NCBI GenBank assembly: GCA_943788825.1
Contig: CALSRT010000001.1
Span: forward strand, 124,001-188,000
From: UBA4582 sp002389265
GTDB taxonomy: Bacteria > Pseudomonadota > Gammaproteobacteria > Pseudomonadales > Azotimanducaceae
DNA: 64,000 nt
Reading direction: 5' to 3'
Position numbers and translations under genes: made by a program. Below the pieces are notes generated by a model, which saw nothing but the letters and a program-made list of their open reading frames with translations, ran no database searches and was not told the DNA's origin. The first letter of the stretch is position 1. Every line of letters starts with the position of its first letter. Below, one piece after another: positions 20,201 through 26,855 of this stretch.

Positions 20201-21738
20201 GCCGCAGTGAGTTCGGCGGTGAAAGCACTACGGGTTTGGCGGCGCTGGCAGAAATCACTCATCGTTCTGAAAATCTGGAAGCCAAGGGCTATGTGCGCGA
20301 ACAAGAAGGCGGTTTTGGTCTGGGCCAGCAGAGTGGTGCTGAGTCGGGTACCCGCAAGATCGGTGCCGAATCAACCTATGGCGTGACTCAAGACATGAGT
20401 ATCACCGGTGATGTGTACCGGGAAACCAACCTGCAGAACGACAGCAACCAGGATGTCGCTGCCGTAGGCGTGCAGTACAAGGCCGATGAGTACTCGGTAA
20501 ATGCCGGCCTGCGCACGGCAGTGAGCGACGCTGGTGGGCAAGACCAGGTGTCTAATCAGTTGACCTTGGGCGGCAACTATCGACTGCCCGACGGTAAAAC
20601 CACTTTGAATGCCAGCGCCGATACCCCGTTGGGTGGCCAGGGCCAGGCGGCAAACTTCCCGCAGCGCTTGCGGGTGGGGCTTGATTACAAACTCAACGAC
20701 AAGATCACCTTGAAGGCCGAGCAGGAGTTTTCCTGGGGCGAAGAGTTGAACAGTCAGAAAACCCGTGTTGGCATGAATGCCGGCTTGTGGAAGGGTGGTG
20801 AGTTGGTCACCAGTGTCAGTGCCGAAGACGAGGAAAATTCTCAGCGCCTGGCGGCGGTTGCGGGTCTCAAACAACGCTGGGAGATGAACGACAATTGGAG
20901 CTTTGACTTCGGCGTCGATCGCTCTCAGACCATCAAGGATTCAAGAGCGCCGCCGGCGTTGGCGGTGACCACCGTCTATGCGAGCCCGGAGGGTAATGAC
21001 TTTACCGCTGTCACATTTGGCTCTAAGTTTAGGAAAGATGCTTGGGACTGGGCGACTCGGGTAGAGTATCGAACTGCGGATACCGAAGATAAGATGAACT
21101 TGGCGACCAACGTCATCCATGACCTGGATGCAGGCCAGCAGCTACTGGCCCGACTCGATGTCCAAACTTCAGATAGTGATAGCGCAGAGACTGAGCTCAC
21201 GGGGGTTCAGCTTGGGTATGTCTATCGGCCGCAAGACAGCCGCTGGAGCCTGTTCAATCGTCTGGATCTATCCCATGGTTCGACGGCCACGCTGGGCTTC
21301 AGCACTCGAACTCAAAAGGTGGTCAACAATCTTAATGCTAATTTCCTGTGGCGCGAGGATACCCAAATCGCTTTTCAGTATGGCTTGAAGTATGTGGTGG
21401 ATAACTTCGACCAAGATGAGTTCCGCGGCTTCACGGATCTGTATGGCGTAGAGGTGCGACACGACATGGGGGAGCGTTGGGATATCGGTTTCCAGAGTGG
21501 GCGTTACAGCAGCTATGCGGCTGATGTGGCTGACTACTCTTACGGCGTCTCGGTGGGTTACAGCATGGCGCGCAATGTTTGGATGTCGCTGGGCTATAAT
21601 TTTACTGGTTTTAGCGATCCGGATTTTAGTGCCAGTGACTACACTGCTGAAGGTGTTTTTCTCAAGTACCGTTTCAAGTTTGATCAAAACTCCGGACGTG
21701 AATTGTTTCGCAGTGTTGGGTTCGGTAACCAGGATTGA
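14248..21738 (+). CDS. Giant exported protein: cadherin-like, DUF11, SdrB-like and OmpA-like domains plus C-terminal outer-membrane barrel
   Basis: 2496 residues. Residues 35-59 are a KRVRQ-type pentapeptide repeat; ~61-83 an export signal ending LLTPKIFAANN; 135-318 two cadherin-like repeats (ATDADQ, EDPDQN calcium-type turns); 322-628 and 632-920 two diverged copies of a ~300-residue unit (DADQNVLR/DPDQNSDQ, then a carboxypeptidase-regulatory-like fold with GEYRFPAIQAGDYRLS and GKYRFPFVAPGNYRLA); 921-1049 DUF11; 1053-1170 SdrB/CarboxypepD-like (DDKGFWHIEGIKPG); 1280-1395 OmpA-like peptidoglycan-binding domain (VVGHTDNVPV, SQNRRVEIVL); ~1690-2496 an amphipathic beta-barrel ending GVFLKYRFKF. 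Inferred location: outer membrane, tied to peptidoglycan, exposing adhesive domains. The start is uncertain: ATG 14248 is weakly supported, and ATG 14452 would give only a 15-residue signal without basic residues. Confidence 0.85.
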   Translation: MDTGDGAHSNVAFSRIAKTENCLAPARATTFSVKQKRVRQKRVRQERVRQERVQQKRVKPKAITGLLVMAFLCLTLLTPKIFAANNGDILTNLVVLTYTDNGTGVSSTVDVVFVDPSLPTAIGPTALALNCEIEPDCNSLIVENAVGQILGSLSATDADQATSHVFTVLDDDRFEVVAGKLKLKSTLSVDFEAAPTIALTVRVVDAAGNIFDQVLVLNVRDVNESPLNIVVDNRYVPPGLPGLAIGNITVEDPDQNEQHSYQILDDARFLLVDGVLRLAPDISLAADVRIPLTIIVTDKGGLTARLDVTVTTIAADIDRPRTSAAVTFLAPDPAGREFDIAESACVPPAEFVVGQAEARGLVISQSGVDTTVFAETATYAVGDPLFISVKDADQNVLRLERETVTVRLSVAADSAEETVTLMETKVDSGEFVGYAFSTSRPRVDDDCALTVAAREIVTAVYTDASDASDQQIAEALIAPVSFVFDDRTGLRVNGVILQLLDAVTNKPANVRGDGPLFALFPSSVRSGESVTDAAGLIYANAAGEYRFPAIQAGDYRLSIFNDQAVTFSNRPDAELQQLGNSAARSLVLTSTGPFRLSEASRGKPFHLSKGSMPRVDIAVQRKQRDLPASMVTSAIIEFLQYSANPAVGAPVDVAETLCANGDRPQLMGFNNVVPPVPGVVNLLPTKTLNAGHPAFVRVKDPDQNSDQSVREKITIQLDVKASGDREYLRLTETGVNTGEFVGYIQTALGDQQTNSCVLGVVKDEMVETTYIDAFDEADSVVAQILVDPFGKVFSARTGEPLDGATVTLIDVSTGELAKVFGDGPTFADYPNPIVTGSIVTDAAGLVYNYPDGKYRFPFVAPGNYRLAVSTLAADLIFPSIASIEDLQSLPGAPFALGDGYDGGVFNVPIGPPVNIDLPVDESVGDMFVSKQASKSIVAIGDFLQYRLSVQNTSATRVRGSQVLDRLPKGFRYQQGSLRVSGEKVPDPIVSADGRELQIPLPAVAEQSMDITYITEVTVGATKGPAINEARVIGALVSSTNVAQARVMVTDELFRNKAILIGQVSLAQCEAEPASPQDAAAVVDAESDQGTGLAGVRLFLEDGTYVITDDKGFWHIEGIKPGTHVVQLDVDSLPARYEASPCNANTRFAGSSYSQFVDVQGGSLWRADFKVQEKAPPESKVTLEQTIKADSDGLWVAIQASTVGDVAVTDVSAIYTVPDGWMIVPGTGTLDGQALSPSATIVGMVWKLGDILQAKELRFALAPKSNTQSRLMAPKIEIEAEDLRLRFDSRSTNLSAADIQALDELIISWRGKHWAEIQVVGHTDNVPVAPHNRQQFANNEVLSKARAKVVADYIKGKIEVDQITIVGAGDRYPIAVNSTDNGRSQNRRVEIVLKGVEIPGNSKRINANAEIFNGESTVRLAFQSAGNKRGKTDSVILPLNRLVSGFDRLNAAVTAQAVGSWDAIEAELMLAPVAARAPDVQGLISVVDGAHLANASNSVRFDMDSRLTPKLSVDGVEVSKEQIGFRMEDEATGKTIYNYIGVSFGEPGEHELLLQGLDSFGIARFEETANILRVGDIFSIHVADISGNIADGTSPVKLRLELRDKAGEVIPAGSELQYKSDELRPLDKNMRLSDLSLSRDGDYVKVSREGVVLFNPVSRSGSYRVSFKRNDAVEEVEIFVEPEKRDWIMVGIAEGTVAHRTLSGNMQQLTEAGLDDELDAEGRVAFYAKGQIKGEYVLTMAYDTAKEKRNALQQTIDPNAYYSLYGDKSAVQYDAASREKLFLKLEKDQFYALFGDFSTGLSGNELSTYSRSLTGIKSEYKGEVFEFTGFVSEANQAFVKDEIRGDGTSGVYRLKANDVLVNSEKIRIETRDRFHSQNIVTTREMSRYVDYNIDYAAGTLFFKEPIFSQDTAFNPVFIVVDYELEGIGQNKLNAGGRVAYKPNEAAEIGVTLITEGVQGRKAGLLGSDLKYQINDNTEVRAEFAASRSEFGGESTTGLAALAEITHRSENLEAKGYVREQEGGFGLGQQSGAESGTRKIGAESTYGVTQDMSITGDVYRETNLQNDSNQDVAAVGVQYKADEYSVNAGLRTAVSDAGGQDQVSNQLTLGGNYRLPDGKTTLNASADTPLGGQGQAANFPQRLRVGLDYKLNDKITLKAEQEFSWGEELNSQKTRVGMNAGLWKGGELVTSVSAEDEENSQRLAAVAGLKQRWEMNDNWSFDFGVDRSQTIKDSRAPPALAVTTVYASPEGNDFTAVTFGSKFRKDAWDWATRVEYRTADTEDKMNLATNVIHDLDAGQQLLARLDVQTSDSDSAETELTGVQLGYVYRPQDSRWSLFNRLDLSHGSTATLGFSTRTQKVVNNLNANFLWREDTQIAFQYGLKYVVDNFDQDEFRGFTDLYGVEVRHDMGERWDIGFQSGRYSSYAADVADYSYGVSVGYSMARNVWMSLGYNFTGFSDPDFSASDYTAEGVFLKYRFKFDQNSGRELFRSVGFGNQD
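14351..14425 (+). repeat. 5 x 15-bp tandem repeat in the 5' end of the giant gene
   Basis: Five 15-bp units beginning AAAAGAGAGTCCGGC; the last three vary by one to three bases. In the long reading frame they encode Q-KRVRQ, KRVRQ, ERVRQ, ERVQQ, KRVKP, placing a highly basic segment directly before the signal-peptide core. The unit is a multiple of three, so copy-number change would keep the frame. Confidence 0.95.
14428..14462 (+). terminator. Perfect intrinsic terminator inside the signal-peptide codons of the giant gene
   Basis: AAAGCCATAACG (14428-14439) and CGTTATGGCTTT (14448-14459) form an uninterrupted 12-bp stem with an 8-nt loop, followed by T14457-T14462 as U tract. It lies 190 bp after the stop of the 12942-14237 gene and within codons 61-72 of the giant frame (KAITGLLVMAFL). 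It could end the upstream transcript, or act as a translation-sensitive attenuator for the giant gene. Confidence 0.8.
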
Positions 21739-21854
21739 TTCACAGCGAGTATTTTGGGTGAGTCGATTGTGGTGACGAGGAGTGCTCGCACTGGATTGTT
21801 ACCGGTTTTGATGCGTCAGCTATTATGAGGCGACAGGAGGGCTGAAAGGATGAT

Positions 21855-22142
21855 CTAGTGAGTCAGTTCCAGCAGGGTAATTTTTTCAGTACCTTCAAGC
21901 ATGGGCGTGATTTCGGCAATGACCTGGCGCCGCTCAGCAGAGAAGAACCAACGGTCCCAGTCATCACGGGATTGCCACTTTGACATGACAATGCGCCGGC
22001 GCGGGTTACTCGGGTCCTTCAGTGACTCACCCGACAGACAGCCCTCGGCCTTGACGACACTGCTCACGGTGCGTTTGATTGTCGCGTCGTAGTAGTGTTC
22101 TAAACCTGGCGCGACGTTTCGTTCGATGAGAACCCTGATCAT
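21855..22142 (-). CDS. Antibiotic biosynthesis monooxygenase (ABM) domain protein
   Basis: 95 residues with the single ABM ferredoxin-like fold: MIRVLIERNVAPGLEHYYDA, AEGCLSGESL, RIVMSKWQSRDDWDRWF and a final ITLLEL strand. Such proteins are usually homodimers; members include quinol monooxygenases and heme-degrading enzymes, and the heme ligands of the latter are not evident. The frame is open 17 codons further upstream, but ATG 22142 matches the domain start. It stands alone, convergent with the giant gene. Confidence 0.82.
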   Translation of the reverse strand: MIRVLIERNVAPGLEHYYDATIKRTVSSVVKAEGCLSGESLKDPSNPRRRIVMSKWQSRDDWDRWFFSAERRQVIAEITPMLEGTEKITLLELTH

Positions 22143-22284
22143 GAATTTACCGGTGAAAACAAAGATTTCATGACACAAATTATACGTGGTCACGTGCGGA
22201 ATCGAAATAGCTGGAATGCAATTGTCAGGCTGAATATACCTGTCTAGGGTCGGCGCTACGGTTTATCAGGGTGTGCGCCACTCT

Positions 22285-22341
22285 TTATCGAGGTAGGCGC
22301 GTCTTATCGAGGTAGGCGCGTCTTATCGAGGTAGGCGCGCC
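22285..22341 (+). repeat. 3 x 19-bp tandem repeat upstream of tusA
   Basis: Three head-to-tail copies of TTATCGAGGTAGGCGCGTC; only the penultimate base of the last copy differs. They end 26 bp before the tusA start and so lie in its 5' untranslated or promoter region. Confidence 0.95.
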
Positions 22342-22367
22342 GCTGGAATCCGTGTATAAAGTGCCCT

Positions 22368-22601
22368 ATGGAAATAGAAGCAGATTATGACATCGACGCG
22401 ACCGGCTTGCGTTGCCCCGAACCCTTGATGGTGGTGCGCAACAAGATGATGGATATGGCGTCGGGTGACGTCGTCAAGGTGGTGGCGACTGATCCCTCGA
22501 CTTCCTGGGACTTTGTCAAATATTGCAAGTTTTTGAATCACGAGTTGCTCCATCAGGAGCAGACCGACTCGGTGTATACCTACTGGATTAAAAAGGGCTG
22601 A
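22368..22601 (+). CDS. tusA: Sulfurtransferase TusA
   Basis: 77 residues with the TusA motif GLRCPEPLMVVR; Cys16 is the persulfide carrier. The TusA fold continues with DVVKVVATDPSTSWDFVKYC. TusA receives sulfur from IscS and passes it to TusBCD for tRNA 2-thiouridine and to other acceptors. It is the first gene of a compact five-gene run (tusA, GGCT-like, epmC, thioesterase, exonuclease) with overlaps or gaps of only a few bases. Its stop overlaps the probable CTG start of the next gene. Confidence 0.93.
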   Translation: MEIEADYDIDATGLRCPEPLMVVRNKMMDMASGDVVKVVATDPSTSWDFVKYCKFLNHELLHQEQTDSVYTYWIKKG

Positions 22602-23095
22602 CCAACATCAGTAACCTATCCCACAGCTATTACTTCGCCTATGGTAGCAATATGAATCCAGACCGGGTTAGAACTCGGCAGATGGGTTTTGATCTGCACC
22701 TTGCCGGGCGATTGTCAGGCTATGAGTTGGCCTTTAATAAGCGTTCCCAAAAATATCCCGGTGCGGCATCAGCTAATGTCATGGTGGCTGCTGCCTCGAG
22801 TGTGGTGGAAGGCGTGATCTATCGCCTCACCGACGCGGATCAGATCACCGTGATGGATGTTTTCGAGGGTTACCCGAATCTCTACACTCGGGCGCAATTG
22901 GCCGTGCAAACCAGTCAAGGGGTATTTCAAGCCTGGACCTATATTGCTAATCCAGAACATGTAGTGGCGGGTCTGAAGCCAGCCAGTTGGTACCTGGCGC
23001 ACCTACTCGCCGGTGAGCCTTATCTGTCTGCGCCATATCATGCACGACTGCAACGCGTCGCCTGCTTGCCGGGGAGCGAGCAGGAGCCAGCGTGA
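22598..23095 (+). CDS. Gamma-glutamylcyclotransferase-like (GGCT/AIG2 fold) protein with non-ATG start
   Basis: The family substrate-binding loop YYFAYGSNMNPDRV is present, followed by LSGYELAFNKRSQKYPGAAS, EGVIYRLTDADQITVMDVFEG and an AWTYI strand. The Glu in FEGYP fits the catalytic acid position. GGCT enzymes cyclise gamma-glutamyl amides to 5-oxoproline. The first ATG in frame (22652) falls inside the YGSNM loop, so translation must begin earlier. Only CTG 22598 (as CTGA over the tusA stop) or near-cognates such as ATC 22607 (9 nt after AGGG) are available before the in-frame stop at 22589. The stop overlaps epmC as GTGA. Confidence 0.8.
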   Translation: MTNISNLSHSYYFAYGSNMNPDRVRTRQMGFDLHLAGRLSGYELAFNKRSQKYPGAASANVMVAAASSVVEGVIYRLTDADQITVMDVFEGYPNLYTRAQLAVQTSQGVFQAWTYIANPEHVVAGLKPASWYLAHLLAGEPYLSAPYHARLQRVACLPGSEQEPA

Positions 23096-23628
23096 CCCCA
23101 GCAGCTCAGATTATCCATATCTTCAATGGGCAATTCCAAGCGAGCCACCAGACTCGGCTGGTGGGTGCAGGCAGCGAGCCTCTGTATCTGCCCGCCACCG
23201 CCGGCCATTCCTGGCACCAAATAATCTTCCGTGCTGACTATGCTGCCAGTGCCTTACATGAAGTGGCCCACTGGTGCCTGGCAGGAGCGCGAAGACGACA
23301 ACTGGAAGACTATGGTTACTGGTATCAGGCAGATAGAGACTTTGATCGGCAACAACAATTCGAACAGGTCGAAGGTAAGCCCCAGGCGCTGGAATGGATT
23401 TTCAGTCAGGCAGCCGGCCTGCCGTTTCGCCTCAGCAGCGATAACTTCGATGCGGCCAATCTCGATCGCCCTCGTCAGCAAGCGTGGGTTCGCGACCAAG
23501 CACGTGGGTTGATCAGTCAGGGGCTACCCGTGCGGGCGCAACAATTTGCCGAGGCCCTGGCTGTTGGAATGCCGAAGGGCGGCGCGGACTTTGCTACACT
23601 GAGCGCCTACGCGCAATTACCGGATTAG
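23092..23628 (+). CDS. epmC: Elongation factor P hydroxylase EpmC (YfcM)
   Basis: 178 residues matching EpmC: IIHIFNGQF, TRLVGAGSEPLYLPA, SALHEVAHWCLAGARRR (metal-binding HExxH-like segment), EDYGYWYQADRD, QFEQVEGKPQALEWIF, and LPFRLSSDNF. EpmC hydroxylates the beta-lysyl-lysine of EF-P, the last step after EpmA and EpmB; those are not in this window. The GTG start forms a GTGA overlap with the stop of the preceding gene, which implies coupled translation. Confidence 0.93.
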   Translation: MTPAAQIIHIFNGQFQASHQTRLVGAGSEPLYLPATAGHSWHQIIFRADYAASALHEVAHWCLAGARRRQLEDYGYWYQADRDFDRQQQFEQVEGKPQALEWIFSQAAGLPFRLSSDNFDAANLDRPRQQAWVRDQARGLISQGLPVRAQQFAEALAVGMPKGGADFATLSAYAQLPD

Positions 23629-23632
23629 TTTT

Positions 23633-24040
23633 ATGACGTTTCCTGCAGGCTACCAGACCGACTCGGGCTATGATCAGGCCGAAGATCATATTGGTCCTTT
23701 CTATTTCAAACGTGAGGGCGATGCCTACGAGTTTGCCTTCCTGGCCGGTGCGCAGCACTGCAATGCTAATCAAATTGTCCATGGCGGGGTGCTTATGACC
23801 TTCGCCGACTATGGCCTTTGTATGGTGGCGACCGACGGCTATGAGGCGGAAAGCTGTGTCACGGTGAGTTTCAACAGTGAGTTTGTTGCTGCCGCCGAAA
23901 TCGGCCAGATAGTGACCTGCCAGGCAGAGGTTATGCGTAAGACCCGCTCCATGGTGTTTGTTCGCGGTCAGGTCTGTGCTCAGAATGAGATCGTTATGGG
24001 CTTCAGCGCGGTCGTGAAACGGCTACTGCCTCGTGACTGA
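23633..24040 (+). CDS. PaaI-type hotdog thioesterase
   Basis: 135 residues with a single hotdog fold. NQIVHGGVLMTFADYGLCMVA is the PaaI/4HBT signature (HGG followed by the acidic residue in the long helix), with VSFNSEFVAAAEIGQIV and SMVFVRGQVC as the following strands. Members hydrolyse acyl-CoA thioesters; the substrate cannot be told here. It starts 4 bp after epmC and its end overlaps the exonuclease gene by 8 bp. Confidence 0.88.
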   Translation: MTFPAGYQTDSGYDQAEDHIGPFYFKREGDAYEFAFLAGAQHCNANQIVHGGVLMTFADYGLCMVATDGYEAESCVTVSFNSEFVAAAEIGQIVTCQAEVMRKTRSMVFVRGQVCAQNEIVMGFSAVVKRLLPRD

Positions 24041-24947
24041 TACCCTGCATCTGGTGGACGCATCGATTTATGTCTTTCGCGCCTATTTTTCCTTACCGCC
24101 GAGTTTTACCGATCACAAGAATGAGCCGGTCAATGCCGTGCACGGCTACACAAGTTTTCTCCTGGATTTACTCGAGCGCCAGCCGGATTATGTGGCCTGT
24201 GCCTTTGATGAGAGTCTCAATACCTGCTTTCGAAATGGCATTTTCCCGGCCTACAAGGCTAATCGAGAATTGCCCGATGATAATCTGCTGTATCAATTCC
24301 AACAGTGTCAGCGGATCACTGAATTGCTCGGTATCCAGCACTATGCGCTGCCGACCTTCGAGGCCGACGATATTATCGGCAGCCTCACTCAAGTTTGGCG
24401 TGGCTTGATGAATGCCGGTCGAGTCGTGATATTGACCCGGGATAAGGATTTAGGTCAGTTGTTGGAAGCGGGTGATGAACTGTGGGATTTTGCCGCGGAT
24501 ACTCGCGCCGGACCCGCAGGGATCAGAGAAAAGTTTGGCGTTCGGGTCGACCAGTTGGCCGACTACCTGGCATTGGCGGGCGACAGTGTCGACAATATAC
24601 CCGGTGCCCCGGGTATCGGCGCGAAAACGGCGGCAATACTATTACAGACATTTGATTCACTCAGCGAATTGCTGGCGCGTACGTCGGAAGTTGAGCAGTC
24701 GAGTATTCGCGGAGCGAAGAGAATCGCGGCGACACTGGAGAGTCACCGACAGCAGTTGCAGTTGTATCGCCAAATCACAGCTATTAAGTGTGATATACCG
24801 TTGGAGTTTGAGTGCATCGACCTGCGCCCGGCGCAGTGCGATCCGGCGGCCTTGGCGGTGTTTGCTGACGAGATGCGCTTGAGTGAGCGCTTGCGTATCC
24901 GTCTGGTCCAGCAAAGCGCGGGGCAAGTCATAGGTGGCCATAAATAG
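24033..24947 (+). CDS. 5'-3' exonuclease / flap endonuclease (Pol I N-domain or Xni type)
   Basis: 304 residues of the PIN-like FEN family: LHLVDASIYVFRAYFSLP, CAFDESLNTCFRN, YKANRE, FEADDIIGSL, VVILTRDKDLGQLL, and the helix-hairpin-helix AGDSVDNIPGAPGIGAKTAA. All the acidic metal ligands expected in VDAS, AFDE, EADD, TRDKD and GDSVDN are visible. Acts on 5' flaps in DNA repair or replication. It is a stand-alone exonuclease without a polymerase domain. The GTG start at 24033 overlaps the previous stop. Confidence 0.9.
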   Translation: MTDTLHLVDASIYVFRAYFSLPPSFTDHKNEPVNAVHGYTSFLLDLLERQPDYVACAFDESLNTCFRNGIFPAYKANRELPDDNLLYQFQQCQRITELLGIQHYALPTFEADDIIGSLTQVWRGLMNAGRVVILTRDKDLGQLLEAGDELWDFAADTRAGPAGIREKFGVRVDQLADYLALAGDSVDNIPGAPGIGAKTAAILLQTFDSLSELLARTSEVEQSSIRGAKRIAATLESHRQQLQLYRQITAIKCDIPLEFECIDLRPAQCDPAALAVFADEMRLSERLRIRLVQQSAGQVIGGHK

Positions 24948-24951
24948 CCGC

Positions 24952-24984
24952 GGGTCAGTGCTGGGTTAGTGCTGGGTCAGTGCT
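24952..24984 (+). repeat. 3 x 11-bp tandem repeat
   Basis: GGGTCAGTGCT, GGGTTAGTGCT, GGGTCAGTGCT in direct succession, 4 bp after the exonuclease stop codon. Same style as the short intergenic tandem repeats at 22285, 29068 and 33555. Confidence 0.95.
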
Positions 24985-25044
24985 GAAGGATTATGGCATC
25001 AGTGATCACGGGTTTCGAAGGTGAGTGTTATGTCAGATATCAGC

Positions 25045-25515
25045 CTAAGTGTGCAGGATATGCTGAATGACTTTGTCGACGGCAAGGGACGAGCCACTGC
25101 GCAGCGCTCGGCGTAATTGACTGATCACCAGCTTACGTTCCTCAATCACTGACGGACTGAGACCGACCCTGGGCTCGAGCGGCAAGACCGTGCTGGCGTT
25201 GTCCAGGGTCGGGTCCACATAAATTGGATCGCAAGCCGCACTTAACTTTAGGAATGCCTTATGAGTAAGGCACGCCTGATCAACACCGTCTTCTCGAATG
25301 GTGTCGGCAAAACGCATATAACCTTCCTCCTCCAGCCATAACAATGCGAAAAAGCCAGAGGTATATCGTGGGCTATGCAGGCCATATTCGTCCGGCTCAT
25401 CGATGCCGGCAACTTCGTCGACATACAGGGCGAACTTCGATGGAAAATTCGAATAAAGGAGGTTTAATGCCACCGCAATGTGCCGGTAAAAGTTTTCAAT
25501 ATTGATATCAGCCAT
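25045..25515 (-). CDS. Conserved hypothetical protein
   Basis: 156 residues from ATG 25515 (MADINIENFYRHIAVALNLLY); an upstream ATG at 25542 adds nine. Segments FALYVDEVAGIDEPDEYGLH, ALLWLEEEGYMRFADTI and DQACLTHKAFLKL look like a soluble helical protein. I know similar sequences from other gammaproteobacteria but no function. The C-terminal part (SQLRRALRSGSSLAVDKVIQ) is a short helical tail. It is divergent from the YjfI/PspA operon and shares its upstream region, so a link to membrane stress is possible but unproven. Confidence 0.75.
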   Translation of the reverse strand: MADINIENFYRHIAVALNLLYSNFPSKFALYVDEVAGIDEPDEYGLHSPRYTSGFFALLWLEEEGYMRFADTIREDGVDQACLTHKAFLKLSAACDPIYVDPTLDNASTVLPLEPRVGLSPSVIEERKLVISQLRRALRSGSSLAVDKVIQHILHT

Positions 25516-25621
25516 AGGTTGATTATAGCGTTCGAACATCAAACTGCGCGTGTCTTGATGCAGCCGGTAGAAATCCTTTTATCAACGGTGGGCCTCGGGT
25601 GATTCCGCGGGTAGATTCACC

Positions 25622-25673
25622 TTGACATATTATGTCGCCGCGCTAGACTTCGGGCTGAGTGACATATTATGTC
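25622..25673 (+). promoter_or_regulatory. Promoter with twin palindromic operators before the YjfI/PspA operon
   Basis: GACATATTATGTC, a 13-bp perfect palindrome around a central T, occurs at 25624-25636 and again at 25661-25673, 37 bp apart. TTGACA (25622-25627) overlaps the first copy, and TAGACT (25644-25649), 16 bp further on, fits a -10 box. The second copy would lie just downstream of the start site, a layout expected for repression by a dimeric regulator. Confidence 0.65.
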
Positions 25674-25707
25674 CATTGGCTGGGCGCTGAGCCCAAGGAG
25701 TGGCGTT

Positions 25708-26115
25708 GTGAATACCCAGGATCTGGCTTTGCGCCTGACAGATCTCAGTGGTTATGCTGGTTATCAGTTTGACTGCCAACCGATACCCGGCGAGATCGGT
25801 GTGTTGCAGATCACCGTGGGCGACTATGAAGAGATTCCGGCATTTCTGTCCGTGACTGACAGTCAGATCATCTGCATGACCCATCTGTTCAATGACAATG
25901 AAGTGATCACCGCCAAGCGCGCCATGATGCTGGAAGAAATGCTTGAACTGAATATTCCCATGCCGTTGTCAGCGTTTTCAAAGATTGGTAATCGCTATGT
26001 CGTATTTGGCTCACTATCTGTGAATTCCAGCATTGAAGATATTTGCCACGAACTGATCACACTGACTGAAAATGCCGCTGAGGCACTCACAGTTTTGGAA
26101 GAATATATTCGTTAG
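25708..26115 (+). CDS. yjfI: YjfI family (DUF2170) protein
   Basis: 135 residues. GEIGVLQITVGDYEEIPAFL, SQIICMTHLF, AKRAMMLEEMLELNIPMPLS, FSKIGNRYVVFGSLS and IEDICHELITLTENA match the YjfI/DUF2170 family, which is regularly encoded next to PspA-like proteins. GTG 25708 is selected because AAGGAG lies 7 nt upstream; the longer frame from 25669 starts inside the operator. First gene of a four-gene run with PspA, a small protein and a rhomboid protease. Molecular function unknown. Confidence 0.85.
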   Translation: MNTQDLALRLTDLSGYAGYQFDCQPIPGEIGVLQITVGDYEEIPAFLSVTDSQIICMTHLFNDNEVITAKRAMMLEEMLELNIPMPLSAFSKIGNRYVVFGSLSVNSSIEDICHELITLTENAAEALTVLEEYIR

Positions 26116-26143
26116 GTCAGACAAAATCACGAGGAGCAATAGC

Positions 26144-26833
26144 ATGAGTATTTTAAAGAAAATCATGACGGCGGTTCGCGGTGGTGCTCGAGAAATGGGT
26201 GAGCTGGTGGTGGATGCCAATGCTGTCCGTATCTTCGAGCAGGAAATCCGTGAAGCCCAGACGCATCTGCGTAAAGCCAAGTATGATCTGACCGATGTTA
26301 TGGCCAAAGCAATGCAAGCCAGCCGACAGATTCAGAGCCTGCATCATGAAATAGATGAACATGAAGGATTTGTGGTGCGCGCCATCGAGCAGAGCGATGA
26401 AGCATTAGCATTATCAATATCAGAAAAAATCTCAGGGCTAGAGACGGACCTCGAGGAGCAGCGTGAGGTGCAGGTCACATTCAGCGGTCAGGTAGAGCAT
26501 CTGCGCTCCCTAGTGTCAAAGACTGAGCGCCAGATTCGAAAGTTTGAACGGCAGTTGAGCATGCTCAAGACCACCGAGAGCGTCCAAAAAGCCAGTGCCG
26601 CAATTGCTGATAATTTCGCGGCCAGCAGTTCAAAAATGCACTCGGCTCGTGATTCTCTGGCGCGAATCAAGCAACGCCAACAGGAAAAGTTTGATCAAAT
26701 GAGCGCCGCCGAGGTGGTGCAGGCAGAGACAATGGATGAAAGCCTGACTGAAAAGCTCCGCAGTGCCGGTATGATTCAAGATAAAACCAGTGCCAAACAG
26801 GTGCTCGCCCGGATCAAAGCCGGTCAAAGGTAA
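26144..26833 (+). CDS. PspA/IM30 family membrane-stress protein (YjfJ-like)
   Basis: 229 residues, almost entirely helical. The N-terminus MSILKKIMTAVRGGAREMGE is an amphipathic helix as in PspA, then DANAVRIFEQEIREAQTHL, followed by long coiled coils. The family are ESCRT-III-like proteins that coat damaged inner membrane. GAGGAG stands 8 nt before ATG 26144. Without PspF, PspB or PspC nearby, regulation probably uses the palindromes at 25624/25661 rather than the sigma-54 route. It matches the YjfJ partner of YjfI. Confidence 0.9.
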   Translation: MSILKKIMTAVRGGAREMGELVVDANAVRIFEQEIREAQTHLRKAKYDLTDVMAKAMQASRQIQSLHHEIDEHEGFVVRAIEQSDEALALSISEKISGLETDLEEQREVQVTFSGQVEHLRSLVSKTERQIRKFERQLSMLKTTESVQKASAAIADNFAASSSKMHSARDSLARIKQRQQEKFDQMSAAEVVQAETMDESLTEKLRSAGMIQDKTSAKQVLARIKAGQR

Positions 26834-26855
26834 GGCTGGGTGAGTAGGAGGATAA

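Noticed and set aside
19636..20304. Long antisense reading frames inside the giant gene
   Set aside because: They follow the codon bias of the sense frame, carry no domain and have no start signals; the sense frame has clear barrel pattern.
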